Assembly (NCBI GenBank): GCA_036768485.1
Contig: JAVLUZ010000145.1
Span: 19,470,706-19,534,705 of the forward strand
Direction of reading: 5' to 3'
From: Mermis nigrescens
Lineage: Eukaryota > Nematoda > Enoplea > Mermithida > Mermithidae
DNA length: 64,000 bases
The translations under genes and the position numbers were made by a program. This document shows, piece by piece, positions 12,601 to 24,600 of this stretch (position 1 is its first letter; each line of letters starts with the position of its first letter). Under the pieces are notes generated by a model. It was not told the DNA's origin. It saw only the letters and a program-made list of their open reading frames with translations, and searched no databases.

Positions 12601-15600
12601 GAACAACTCTGTTTTAACCGCACTAAATTCGCTACCGTACTACATATATGTATTATAGTACCCTAAAATTTGTGTGTTCAAAGTGTACAAAGACTTTTAG
12701 GGACCTTGTACAAAAAACCCTGTTCTGGTGCCAGAATCCTTCGCGTAATCCCTGCAAGAATATTCCGGAAGTTTCAATTCGTACGAAAAATACAGTTTTG
12801 TCGGCCATTATTTTCTTTATTTTCCGAATCATTGGAGATTTTTCAAAATCGGCCGCCATTGTTGGGAATTTTGGGCGAAAAAAGGCTTCTGCTTTAGAAA
12901 TTTCGATTAAAAAAATCGTTTCTGATCCTAAAATCGTTCGTACAGACGTCCACTTGGAATTGGAAAAGCGTTTGGCCGATTTTACCGGCTGCGAGGAGGC
13001 CATTTTGTACAGCTACGGCTTTCCCACCATAGCCAGCGCCATTCCGGCCTACGCAAAACGGGGTGACGTCATTTTTTGCGACAAGGGGGCCAATTTCGCC
13101 ATTCAAAAGGGCCTGCAGGCCTCCCGCAGCCGACTGGAATTTTTCGACCACAACGACACGGATCACTTGGAACGACTTCTTAAGCAACAAGCCGAACGCG
13201 ATAAGCATGTGCGTGCTTATGTATATCAAATGAAAGTTGCGCGGAAAAATTATCAATCAATTAATATTTAAATTATTAAAATTAAAAAAAACTTAAAATT
13301 ATCAGAACAAAATCTAGCTAGGTAGCCAGTTTCCTGTTATGGAATGAATTTTCATTTTTTCATCCGTAATCTTATCATAACCTATTGTCGTACATGCACA
13401 GCATGGGAATTTTGTGGGATGAAAGAATAAAGTGCCTTTCTGGGTCCGCAAACGTTAGGTACGCGTCAAAAACATAATTTTTAGCGTTTCTAACGATGAT
13501 CTATCTTTTTAGAGCAAAAAACACGGCAAAATTTCGAAAAAATCAAAAAATCGGAACAAATTGAACAAAATATATTCAAAACATGAGTATAATGGCGCGA
13601 AGCGCCGAAAATCTGGCACTTCTGAGCATACATGCACTGTATGGGAATTCTGGGTGGGGGTGAAAACCTAAAGTGCCTTTTTTGGGCCCAAAAATGGCCG
13701 GTACGCGTCAAAAACATCGTTTTTCGGCGTTTCTGACTATACTCTATCCTTCTAGAGCATGAAATCATGAAAAAAATTTCGAAAAAAGTGGAATAAATTG
13801 ACCAATATATCGCTTAAAACATGAATATATGGCGCGAAGCGCCGAAAATTTGGCGATTTTGAGCAAATAGATAGCCAAAAACCCTTAAAAAGACACTTTT
13901 TCTACCAATTTTCAGGTAAGTTTAGGAAACTTTTGAAAAATTGCCAATTCTGGGGGGGGTGAAAAATTTTTTGCGGGGGGGGGGGTGAAAAATGATTCTG
14001 CGGGGGATGAAACCCCCGCAAACCCCCAAGATCATGTATGCTTCTGAGCAAATAGATAGCTAGTAACGCTTAAAAAACCATCTTCTCTGCAAATTTTTAG
14101 AAAATTTTTGGGAGCCTAAAAAAATCGCCAATTCTGGGCGGGGTGAAAAAATTGCGGGGGTTGAAAATTTTTCTGAAGTGGTGAGAACCCCTCCCCCAAA
14201 ACCCCTCCTCACTCGATCATGTATGCCTATTGTGCAAAAGCCGTAGGTACCAATTTATGGCGAAAAAAGAAAGAAAATTGGCGTATTCAGATTTAAAAAA
14301 AGTAAACCGGCCGTATTATTAAATATTTTGGCAAAAACAAAAAAAAATTTCATATTGTTAATTTTTGGGTCAAAAAAATGAAAAATGGCGTATTATCTAA
14401 ATTTTGAGGGAAAAAATTTTAAAATTGGCTCACTATTTATATTTTTGGCAAAAAACAAACGCAGTGGCATATTTAAATTTTCGGTAGGTAAAAATAAAAA
14501 AGGCATCTTAATTTTTTGACAAAACAATAAAATTGGCATATTATACTAATTTTATGCCAAAACAAATCGGCGTATTCTGCAGTTTTTGGCAAAAAATATA
14601 CTAAAATTGTCAGAAATATCGATTCGTAGCAGAAAAATCGGCATATTATCCAAATTTTTGCCACAAAATATAAAGGATATGACAAAATTAAAAATTTTAG
14701 TACTAGTGTACTTTTTTGCGTAAAAAATCTCTTCTTTTCTCGGAGAAAATTGAAAGAATTCATAAAAAATAAAAGTTTGTGGCTAGTCTATTTTTACGGA
14801 ATGAATTTTTGTCTTTCCTTCATTCCCTTCGCAAGAACCGAGATAATTGCGTGCTATTCGAAATAATTGGAATTCGATTTTGGCAAAAAAATGAAAATTG
14901 AAAAAATTAAAAAGTCCATATTGCCTGGAAAAATTTAAATAATATGTGCATTTTAGGCATGTCTCGGGGCCGACTTTATAGTCGTGGACGGGGCTTATGC
15001 TCCGGGGCAATATGTTATGCAGGTCCGTATTCAGTGGTTGGGGGACCGATCCCCCACCCCCGGAATATAAAAAAAATTTTGTTTCTCTCAAGTGTCCCTT
15101 AAAGGGAAAAATGGAGGAGTGCGTCTGAAACACCACCAAAACAGGATTTTGGCGTACTTTTAAACTGGTAAACTGATAAAAAAAGAATTTAAAAAATAAA
15201 TAAAAAAAATAAAATAATAAATAATAAACTAATAAATAGAAAATAATAAAAAAATAAACCAATAAATTAAAATAAACTAATAAACTAAAAAAATTGCATA
15301 TGTATAGTTTCGTCTTCTAAATTGCTAAAAATCGCCCAAATTTGAGTTAGACATAGAGAGCATATCAATTTTTTCCGGCGCTTCCCGCGGAGTTCATTGT
15401 TCAGCTATAGGGCCGTATGACAGAACGCGGAATAGTGCTATTCCAGGATAAAACAGTGGGATAAGAGGGCGGAATAAAATATTTCGGTATTACAGAAAGC
15501 GGAATAAAGAGGGATATTCCAGGAATAAAAGTCGGTATGACAGAACGTGCGGAATAGCGCCGTTCCGGGCGCTAACCTCGGGAGCAAAACGGCGGAATAA

Positions 15601-18600
15601 AAATAAGCGGTATGACAGAAGGCGAAATAAATTATCTCGGGAATAAAAAAACAAGCCGCTTTTATTCCGTCATTTTATACCTATTCAGAGCAGGTATAAA
15701 TCAGCGGAATAGTAGTAAAAATCGTTTCTAACGCGGTCTTAAACGGTGTAAATGCGTCGAAAAATTTTAATAAGATAGTTAATTAATTCCTCTTTATCCA
15801 GAAATTCAATATTGTTGTTCTCGCTTGTATTTACGATCAAAAAGATGCAGAAATTTTTCTAGTGCGTTTGCTCCACGAGTACAGCTCGTCTAGTTGAACT
15901 CTTGGTAAAGAGATTTTAAAATTGTTCGATCATGCATTACTAAACACGCCGAATGGAGTGATTTAAGAAATTAATGCAGTAAGTAATAAGTATAATCAAC
16001 AAGTTGACAGAAATATTCACCGTGAGTACCCAAAAAGGTAGTTTTCCATGCGCAAACTATGATAAATTTTTGATCTCGATGGTAATGGTTTATTTTTATT
16101 TTTGTTTTCCGTAGAAGCAAGCAGGCGCCTTCATTGAAACGAATTATAAAAAATTTATTTGGTAACATTCAGAAGTCTCAAGTCAATTCCATGTATCAAT
16201 GCACAAGCTACACGCGCACGCTACACACAACATTGTATTTACGTCCTATGATTTCGAACGAATAACGTGACGTGATTACAGTATGCAGTATGCGTTAGAC
16301 CGGGCAATCTATACACAAAACCAATGGAATGCATATAAGCTTAACCCTGGGATAGATTCAGTTATCCCAGGAATAGCTATTCCTCGCGTGTTTCGCGTTC
16401 TGTAATACCAAATTTTCTATTCCTGGGATAGCTTATTCCGTCCCTTAACCCAGGAATAGCTATCACGAGGATAAGTTTTATTACGAGAATAGCTGTTCCC
16501 GGAACAGGGCTTATCCCAGGAATAACTTATTCCGCTTTCTGTCATACGGCCCATAGAGTTTGCCTTCCAGCTCACTCATAACCGCTCAAATTTGAGTTGG
16601 AAATGCAGAACATGAATTTTTCGGTGCTTGGCGCCGAATTACTCATTATCTGTGCTGTTTTTCCCTGCAAAGCGCAATGATTTAATACAAAGGCTAGAGA
16701 TAACAAATAATTCGTCGATTGAGTGTGATGACAAATCAGTTTTTTAGATAGCTTAAATCATAAATTTGCTGTATATCAATATGGAATAAAGTGAAAAACT
16801 TCTCAACTTTTTTGTAATTTTTCTTCTCCATTGCGTAGAGTTAGCCGAGACACGCTCAAAGCTGCCTTTATTTTCGCCCATCTCCTAATGGTTTTAAAGA
16901 TATCTGACCTCAAAATTTTCGCCTTCCCCACCCGGAATAAAAATCCTGGATACGGGCCTGATGTAATCACATAGGATCTAGTATACAATTTACCCCCAGC
17001 GTTTTTTAGCCGATCCATACAAGCTACAGTAACCAAACTTTACAAGGAGATAGCTATGAGCCAATTGTACTAATCTGGCGAAATTGATTAACTTACGGTG
17101 TAAACGCTCACTGCTTTGAAAAATTTAAAAAAATTACTTTACTTTAAACTTACTTTAAACATTGCTTTTTTAAGCTTACTTTTTAAAAGTAGGATGTTGA
17201 TTGAGTTACAAAAAACTGCTTTGTTTAAAACCCACCGAATCGTTTACAGTTTTTAGATGCCGTTAGTACGTTGTAAACTAGGAGTGTAAAGCAGTAAGTT
17301 TACGCCGTAAGTTGATCAATTTTGCCAGATTAGTACAAAAGGCTTATAGCTATCTCTTTGTAAAGTTTGGTTACTGTAGCTTGTATGGATCGGCTAAAAA
17401 ACGCTGGGAGGGAATTGTATACTAGATCCGTTATGTATAGCTACTGATATATGCTGACCCCATAAGTGTACACTTAAGATCATTAATGATACTTTTATGC
17501 AGTAATGCTTTTTTAATATAAGTGCGAAAAAGGGATTAATCAAAGGATTCTTATCTTATTAAGGTTGCGAATCAAAAACTTCAGGAATAAGAAATATGTT
17601 TTGAAATATATCAATCACGCTCCCGATCATTAATCGGTACATTTAAATGATTAGAATTCATAGCGCCAAATGTTAAGTGAGCAAGTTATCTTTAGATTAT
17701 TAAAAGCTCGCGAATAAAGCGATTTCTGGGGGGGTTAAAATTGTAAGGAAATTTATTAGTTCGTAATAAAGTATCCGCAGCAATTTCATTTATTCAAATA
17801 ATAACAGAAAGTCATCAATATGAAAAAATAATAAATAAATAAATAAATAAATAAAAGTTCGAAATGAGCGATATCTTTTTTTATATCAAGATATTTTTAT
17901 TTTATTTTTTTAAATATTTTTTTATATCAAATTTTTTTATTTTTTTATATTGTTTTTATATTTTTTTCGATATCTTTTTTATATTTGATATTTTTTTATA
18001 TTTTTATATTTTTTTGATATTAAGTTCGAAATGAATGATATCTTTTTTTTCTACGTAGAAATTTTCTTTAATGCTACGCGAGTCGCGACGCGCTCATCGT
18101 TTTATTGGTAAACATGAACTTAAAACGAGCATTTTACTTGATATGTTTAAGTTTATGTTTAAGTTTGTTTAAATATAAGTTTAAGTTTATTTTTAGTTTA
18201 TTTTTAAATTAAAGAGTAAGTTTATGTTTAAGTTTATTTTGTTTTATGTTTTATTTATTTATTTTTTATTTTTTATTTATTTTTTATTTATTCATGTTTA
18301 TATTTACTCTTATCTTTTTATTTCAATTATTATTTTCGAGTATTTGAGGGAGGCATGACGAAATCTTAGCTTCCCGGGAAAAGAGTCACGCAAATCCACC
18401 ATTTATTACTTCACAGTTCTTGCGCTTTACAGCATCCGACCGGTTTTTACGCTTATAATCTACAGTTAGTCATGTCTTTCGGCCCTACTACGCTATACAA
18501 ATCGTTAATTTGTGAGTTTTGAGCACGAATTTTATCTCACAAGACCTTAGAGAATGAATTAAAAATTCCGTTAGTTTACTTATTTTGAGTAAAAAAGTAA

Positions 18601-21600
18601 AAAAGAAGAAAAAGTGAAAAAATAATTCTTTTGATCCAGAAACAAAATAAATTTTTTGATTTTTTGATCTACGTAAAAAATTGATATGTAAATCAAAAGT
18701 ACATATGTATGTTAATGTCAAACAAAAAAACAGCTACTGAGCCGTTAAATTTTGATTTTCTCCCACCTTAGAACGACATTCACGTGCGTGCTTCCAGCAT
18801 TCACGTGCGCGCTTCCTTCTTGTTAGCGCTATTAATAGCTAAATTGCGCCATCCGCATTGCCAGATTAAGGGAATGATACAGATTAATAGCGTATATAAA
18901 TATTAAAAAAGAGATGATAGCGCATGATAGACAAAACGCGGCGCTCGCGACGCATCATCTAATATAATTTTGAGGATGATAGTGCGTCATCTTTCATGGC
19001 AATCACTGCAGATAAACATACGAGTTCATACTTTTGATCCAGAAACAGTCAAACTATCGAATTTTATTTTTTGAATTTATCAGATTCTTATTTAAACAAT
19101 TTGTGCGCTTCCTTACAATTGTCTTGATTGATTTTAGAAGAGCGACTGAGATTTTTTCACGCAATTAAAAATGTTTTGGGGCCCGGGCTTGTGGCATCCC
19201 TAGTGCATTTTAACAAGGAAAATCGGACATAAACATAAATTCTTGAAAAAGCTATTTTGTGAAGCTTTTTGGACATTTCACTCGGTTTTTTTTGTCAAAA
19301 ATTGAATTTCCATCACCTCCTGTTGGCCCGGCTATCTTTCGCCCGAAAATTTGGGCCATCTGACGGTTTTTCCTTGACTATTCATGCGTTTTTATTCATT
19401 GCGAAAAATTTGCCAAGTTTTTTTGGCAGGGACCCAGAAACTGTCTATAGTTGATTCGACTTAATTCTCTCTCTCTTCCATCGCTTTATTATTTTTAATT
19501 AATTTTAAATTAAATCAATTGATATTTTAGTCAATTAATGAATAATAACTACAATTAATGACCACCCAGTTTTTGTATGTTCAGCTTATTATTCAGTATT
19601 TATAGTATTTACAATAAATATGAATTATTTTTCTATTCTCTTGAATGGATGCATTGTTTCGACGCTTTTTTATGTGTTTTATAGCCAAAATTTTGCTTTC
19701 TTTTATAATTTTTTTTTCAATTTCTAAAATTTTTAAATTTTATGCCTCAGAATCCGAGTAAGGCCAAAGCTACCAGACGATTTTTAATCGTCGAAGGCAT
19801 CTACTTAAATTATGGCGATATTTGTCCGTTGCCGAAAATGGTTAGTACACCATTATCGGATTATTTATTGCTATTTAATTAATTAAATACTTCTTACTTA
19901 TTAATAATTAATTAATCAATTAATTGCCAATTATACGTATTTATTTAGCATTATCGAATTATTGCAAAGCTCAAATGTCTCAAATCTCAATCTCAATCAA
20001 ATACAATTTTTTTCTGGCGTTGAAATGCCTAATTTTGGGTTTTTAATTTTATAATAGCGAAATATTTGACGAATTGAGCACCTACTAAAAGAATGTTTTA
20101 AATCTCGGCGGTCTAACGCGAAATTTACGAGTTGTTCTTGAAAGAATGTTTAAAATCTCGGCGGTCTAACGCGAAATTTACGAGTTGTTCTTAAAAGAAT
20201 GTTTTAGATCTCGGCGGTCTGACGCAAAATTTACGAGTTGTTTTTCAAGCATTAAAATACGTGTTATACGTATGTAGCAGCATGGTAGAGTTAGATTATT
20301 GGATGTAAAGTTGAAACAAGGTTAAATTAATTAAATTTAATTTAACCTAATATATATATAATTGAATAAATTAAATTAGTTGGCTCTAAAAATACTTAAT
20401 TTTTAGGAGAGTGCTAACCAAACCTCTCCATTTTGTAATAAAAATGGCAAGCAACGCCTAAAATGGGCTAACAAATTTTTTCACACAAAAACAGGTGGAG
20501 TAAAATATCGACAATTTCAAAATACATAAACGATTTAGAGCAGGAGATTTCGCATCCCCTCAGCATTAGAATTCGGGAAGGGCGACTGACCTTACTATAT
20601 TTTGCAAGAAATGGAAAAAAACATGATCTGCACGTATGTAATAAAAAAATAAATGGGAAAACACTAAAAGATTTAAAAATAAGAAATATTAAGGATATTT
20701 TTTATTTATTGCATGTTTATGATTTTTGATCTTTAGTTATTTTATTATTTTTTATTGCAAAATAAATATTTTTTATTACATTTTCTACGTATTCAAATAA
20801 AAAAATGTTCAATTCTTTTCCATGAAATTTGTTTTATTTTGTTTGAAGTTTTTATTACTTTTTTTATTATTAAAAAATAATATATCTGATTTTATCCATT
20901 TTATTTCTAATTTTCTTAATTTTTCAGAATTTTATGTACTTTGTATCTTTTATTTTTGAATTTTTAATTTTTCTAATCTTTTTCATTTTTGAGATTATTT
21001 CATGTTTCAATTTAGTTTTTATTTAGTTTTTTTCAATGTCTTTATTTATTTCCTTTTTTTGGCAATTGCTTCTTTTAAAAGCCATTTTAACTGTTTTCTC
21101 GACGTTTTTTTGGCCAAAAATAGGACGGCAATTACTCTTTCGTCTCAAAGTGACCCACTTACTACCCCTCTCTAAATTTTCAGCTGTTGCGTTTGGATTT
21201 GGGACGAAAAAGTCAAATACATTAAATTTAAAAAAATATTACGATATAAATATAAATTGTAATAAATATAAATCAAATAAGTATTGAACGTAGTTGAAAA
21301 AAGTCACATTAACTGTGACTTTTTTAGTTCAAAATTCCTCTTAATTACGCGTTTAAGCGTTCTTTGATAATTTGACGAAAATTGCACTACAGTAATTGAC
21401 TTCAGGCAAAAATCGCCTTTTTGCTATTTTTGTCAAAAAACAGGAAGTAACGTAATCTCAACTCGGAAAATGGCTGACTATTTAAAATTTCCGCTTAAAA
21501 CGTGCCGATTCTAATTTATTTCATTTATTTGTACATATTTCTTTGATTTATTTAAGTTTTTAACCAAATCCAACTCCAAAACGTCTGACAGGGTTACATG

Positions 21601-24600
21601 CAACTAATAGCTAAAAATTTTGGGACGGGGCAGTGAAAAATCTTTAGACGAAACGGCTGGAAAACACTTAATATGGTTTTTTTTCAAAGATTTATTGCCC
21701 AAAAATGTAAACAAACATAAAAATTGAATATGCATAATTATTCGCTTAGCCACATATTTGTGTCTGCATATTTTTTTACTTTACACTTTTTACACTCTAC
21801 GCTTACTCATCTACAATTTGATGAGGTTGGTTACTTTGATATTTATTTACCAGTTTCGTCTATATTTCTTTTACTTTGCATCTCTTTACATTGTTCACTT
21901 TTGGACCTGCATTTTTCACTTAACACTTCGTTTCTCTTGCTTATCTGTATTTTATTTCTCATTTGCTTACCTATAATTTGAAAGACCTGTTTATTTGAAT
22001 GTATGTGAATTCATTTATCCAGATGTAGTCCCGTGTTTTTTTTACTTTACACCTCTTTACACTTTACACTCGCTTTGCGTATCTAATAAAGTTCATTACG
22101 TACGCGATTGCGTTTCAAATGAGGTTGCTTACTTTAATATTTATTCACCTTTTTCGTCTATATTTCTTCTACTTTGCATCTCTTTACATTGTACACTTGC
22201 AGACCTGAATTTTTCACTTTACACTTCGTTTCTCTTGCTGACCAGTATTTTATTTCGCTAAACGCTTCTCCCTCTATATTTCTCATCTGCTTACCTACAA
22301 AGTAAAAAACCTGCTTATTTGTATGCATATGAATTCATTTATCCAGATCTTGTCCGAATTTTTTACTTTACACCTCTTTACACTTTACACTCGCTTTCGC
22401 GTATCTGATAAAGTTCATTACGTACGCGATTGCGTTTTAAGCTCGAATTCAAGTGGAAATACAAAGTGAGGATATTTATCGACGAAAGCGTTTCATTCGG
22501 CGTTCTAGGACAGAATGGAAGGGGCGTCACCGAGCATTTCAATATTGACGTGGGCTACTTTTTATTTAATTTTATTGATTTATTAATAATTGTATCCAGT
22601 TTATTTTTTATTTCCTAATTATTCAGTTTTTTCTGCAAATTGCTATAGAAAAAGTTCGGGACGATGAGAATTTATTTTAAAATTTAGTTTATTTCTTTTT
22701 TGGCAACTAATGCGCGATGAAAATGATAAATTTGACGCTATTTTTTCTTTATTTATCCGCCGTTTTCGAATCATTCACGAGTCGGTCAATTTTTTCTATT
22801 CTTTTTTCGTTCGAAATTCGCACTTATTACGCAATTTTCCTTCAGCTTTCGATTTTGATTGAAAACTTAAATATGTACTTACCCAAAGTATTCGCCAAAT
22901 TTCAATTTTTGGCAAAACAAGTTTTTTTGAAGCATTTCTAGACCTCTTTTGGCGGTTATTTTCAGACATAGGCAAATAATTTCGAAACTGAATCCTCAAT
23001 TTAAAATAAAACCAAGATATAAACGTAATGGTGAAAATGCAGTAAAATGAAATGAACATTTAAAAAAGGTACGTATATTATTCGTGAGCCCGTCCACTAA
23101 ATGTTGTCCCAACTGGATATGTAAAAGCTAAAATCGAAAATAATATTATGTCTACCGCAAAGAATAAAGTAAAAAATAAATAAAAAGGGAGTGGGAGAGG
23201 AACCCCCAGACATTTTTCATCTCCCCAGAATTGCGATTTTTCGAAGTGTCCAAAAATTTACTAGAAATTCATAAAAAGGCGCCTTTTAAGCGTTTTTAGC
23301 TCTCTATTTGCTCAAAAGTGTCAAATTGTCGGTGCTTCGCGGCGTACACTCAATTTTTAACTATATTTTGTTCAATTTATCCGACTTTTCCAAATTTTTT
23401 TCGTATTTTTTGTTTTTATGCTCTATATAAATAGAGCATCGTAAGAAAACGCCGAAAAACGATGTTTTTGACGCATACCCATCATTTTTGGTCCAAAAAG
23501 GTACTTTAAAATTTCACCACCCCCTCGCCCGCCGCTTAGAATTCCCATGCTGTGCATGCGTGCGTTTTTTTCAGGATTCAAAAATTCAAATATTAATTTG
23601 CTACTAGGAATGAAAAAGTAATATAAAAAAGAAAAATAAATAATTTGAATAATGCGTTAAAAACTAACAATGAAAAAATGCTCTCAAATCCTCAAATTTC
23701 TTTCGATTCGATTAATATTTTTCAAGAAATAACAGGTGCATTTAATGTCTGGCTTATTGAATGCACATGCACTTTAGGGGTTTCTAAACCCGCAGAATAG
23801 TATGATTGGAAAATTTTGGGGATAATAGAAAAATGCCGACCAAACATAATGAAAATCAAAACCTTACCAAATATTGCTTAGAATCAGTGGCGGATCTAGG
23901 ATTTTCCTAGGGGGGGGCGGTACCCCTAAGGGGGGGGGCGGAACCCCGACTGGAGCGGAAAAATTAGCCGTTTTAAGCCGAAAATTGCTAAAAATCGCTC
24001 AAAAATGCTTAATTTTGCGCACTCTTTTGGGCCAATGGGGGAGGGGGCGGCCGCCCCCCCTAAATCCGCCCCTGCTTAGAATTGATGAGATAGTTTTTAT
24101 GATTTAGAATTTTATTTAAAAATGTCGAAACGAGCCTCCAATTAAAACTCTTTTGCGCATTTGTTATCCGATTAAATTTCTTTTCAGCATTCAAACAAAT
24201 CAACATTATGAATTTAAATCGGGCGTTTTTTATAAATGGATATTTTAGCTTTATTTCGTATATTTTTTATCATTTTTTTTAAAAGTTCTCTTTTAAGGTC
24301 GGAGATGTAGATATGATATGCGCCTCTTTGGAAAACGCAATCGCGTCGACGGGTGGGTTTTGCTGCGGCCGGTCTTACGTCATCGATCATCAGGTATTTA
24401 CAGTTTTCATGAGGTTGTGTAAAGTAGTCGCTAAAAAAGTGTAAAGTCAATAAATCCTGGGATATTTTGAATAAAATGGTAAATCGGTTGGTTACGAATT
24501 ATACGGCTATTTTTCTCCGAATTTTCTCGTGACGTCGTTGGCCGTACGTTGGACCGTTTAGGTCATTAAAACAAGTGCCGAAAAGTGTAAAGTCGCAAGA

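Noticed and set aside
12648..13271. 207-residue open frame on the + strand
   Set aside because: Only 12946-13208 is homologous to SPTLC1. The N-terminal 99 residues and the last 21 are intron sequence joined by chance.
14783..15262. 159-residue minus-strand frame
   Set aside because: The start is a low-complexity Tyr/Phe/Leu run from AATAAATAAA sequence; the rest lies across the family C3 end. No domain.
22430..22618. Possible separate short protein starting MRFKLEF
   Set aside because: It is SPTLC1 exon f read with flanking intron.
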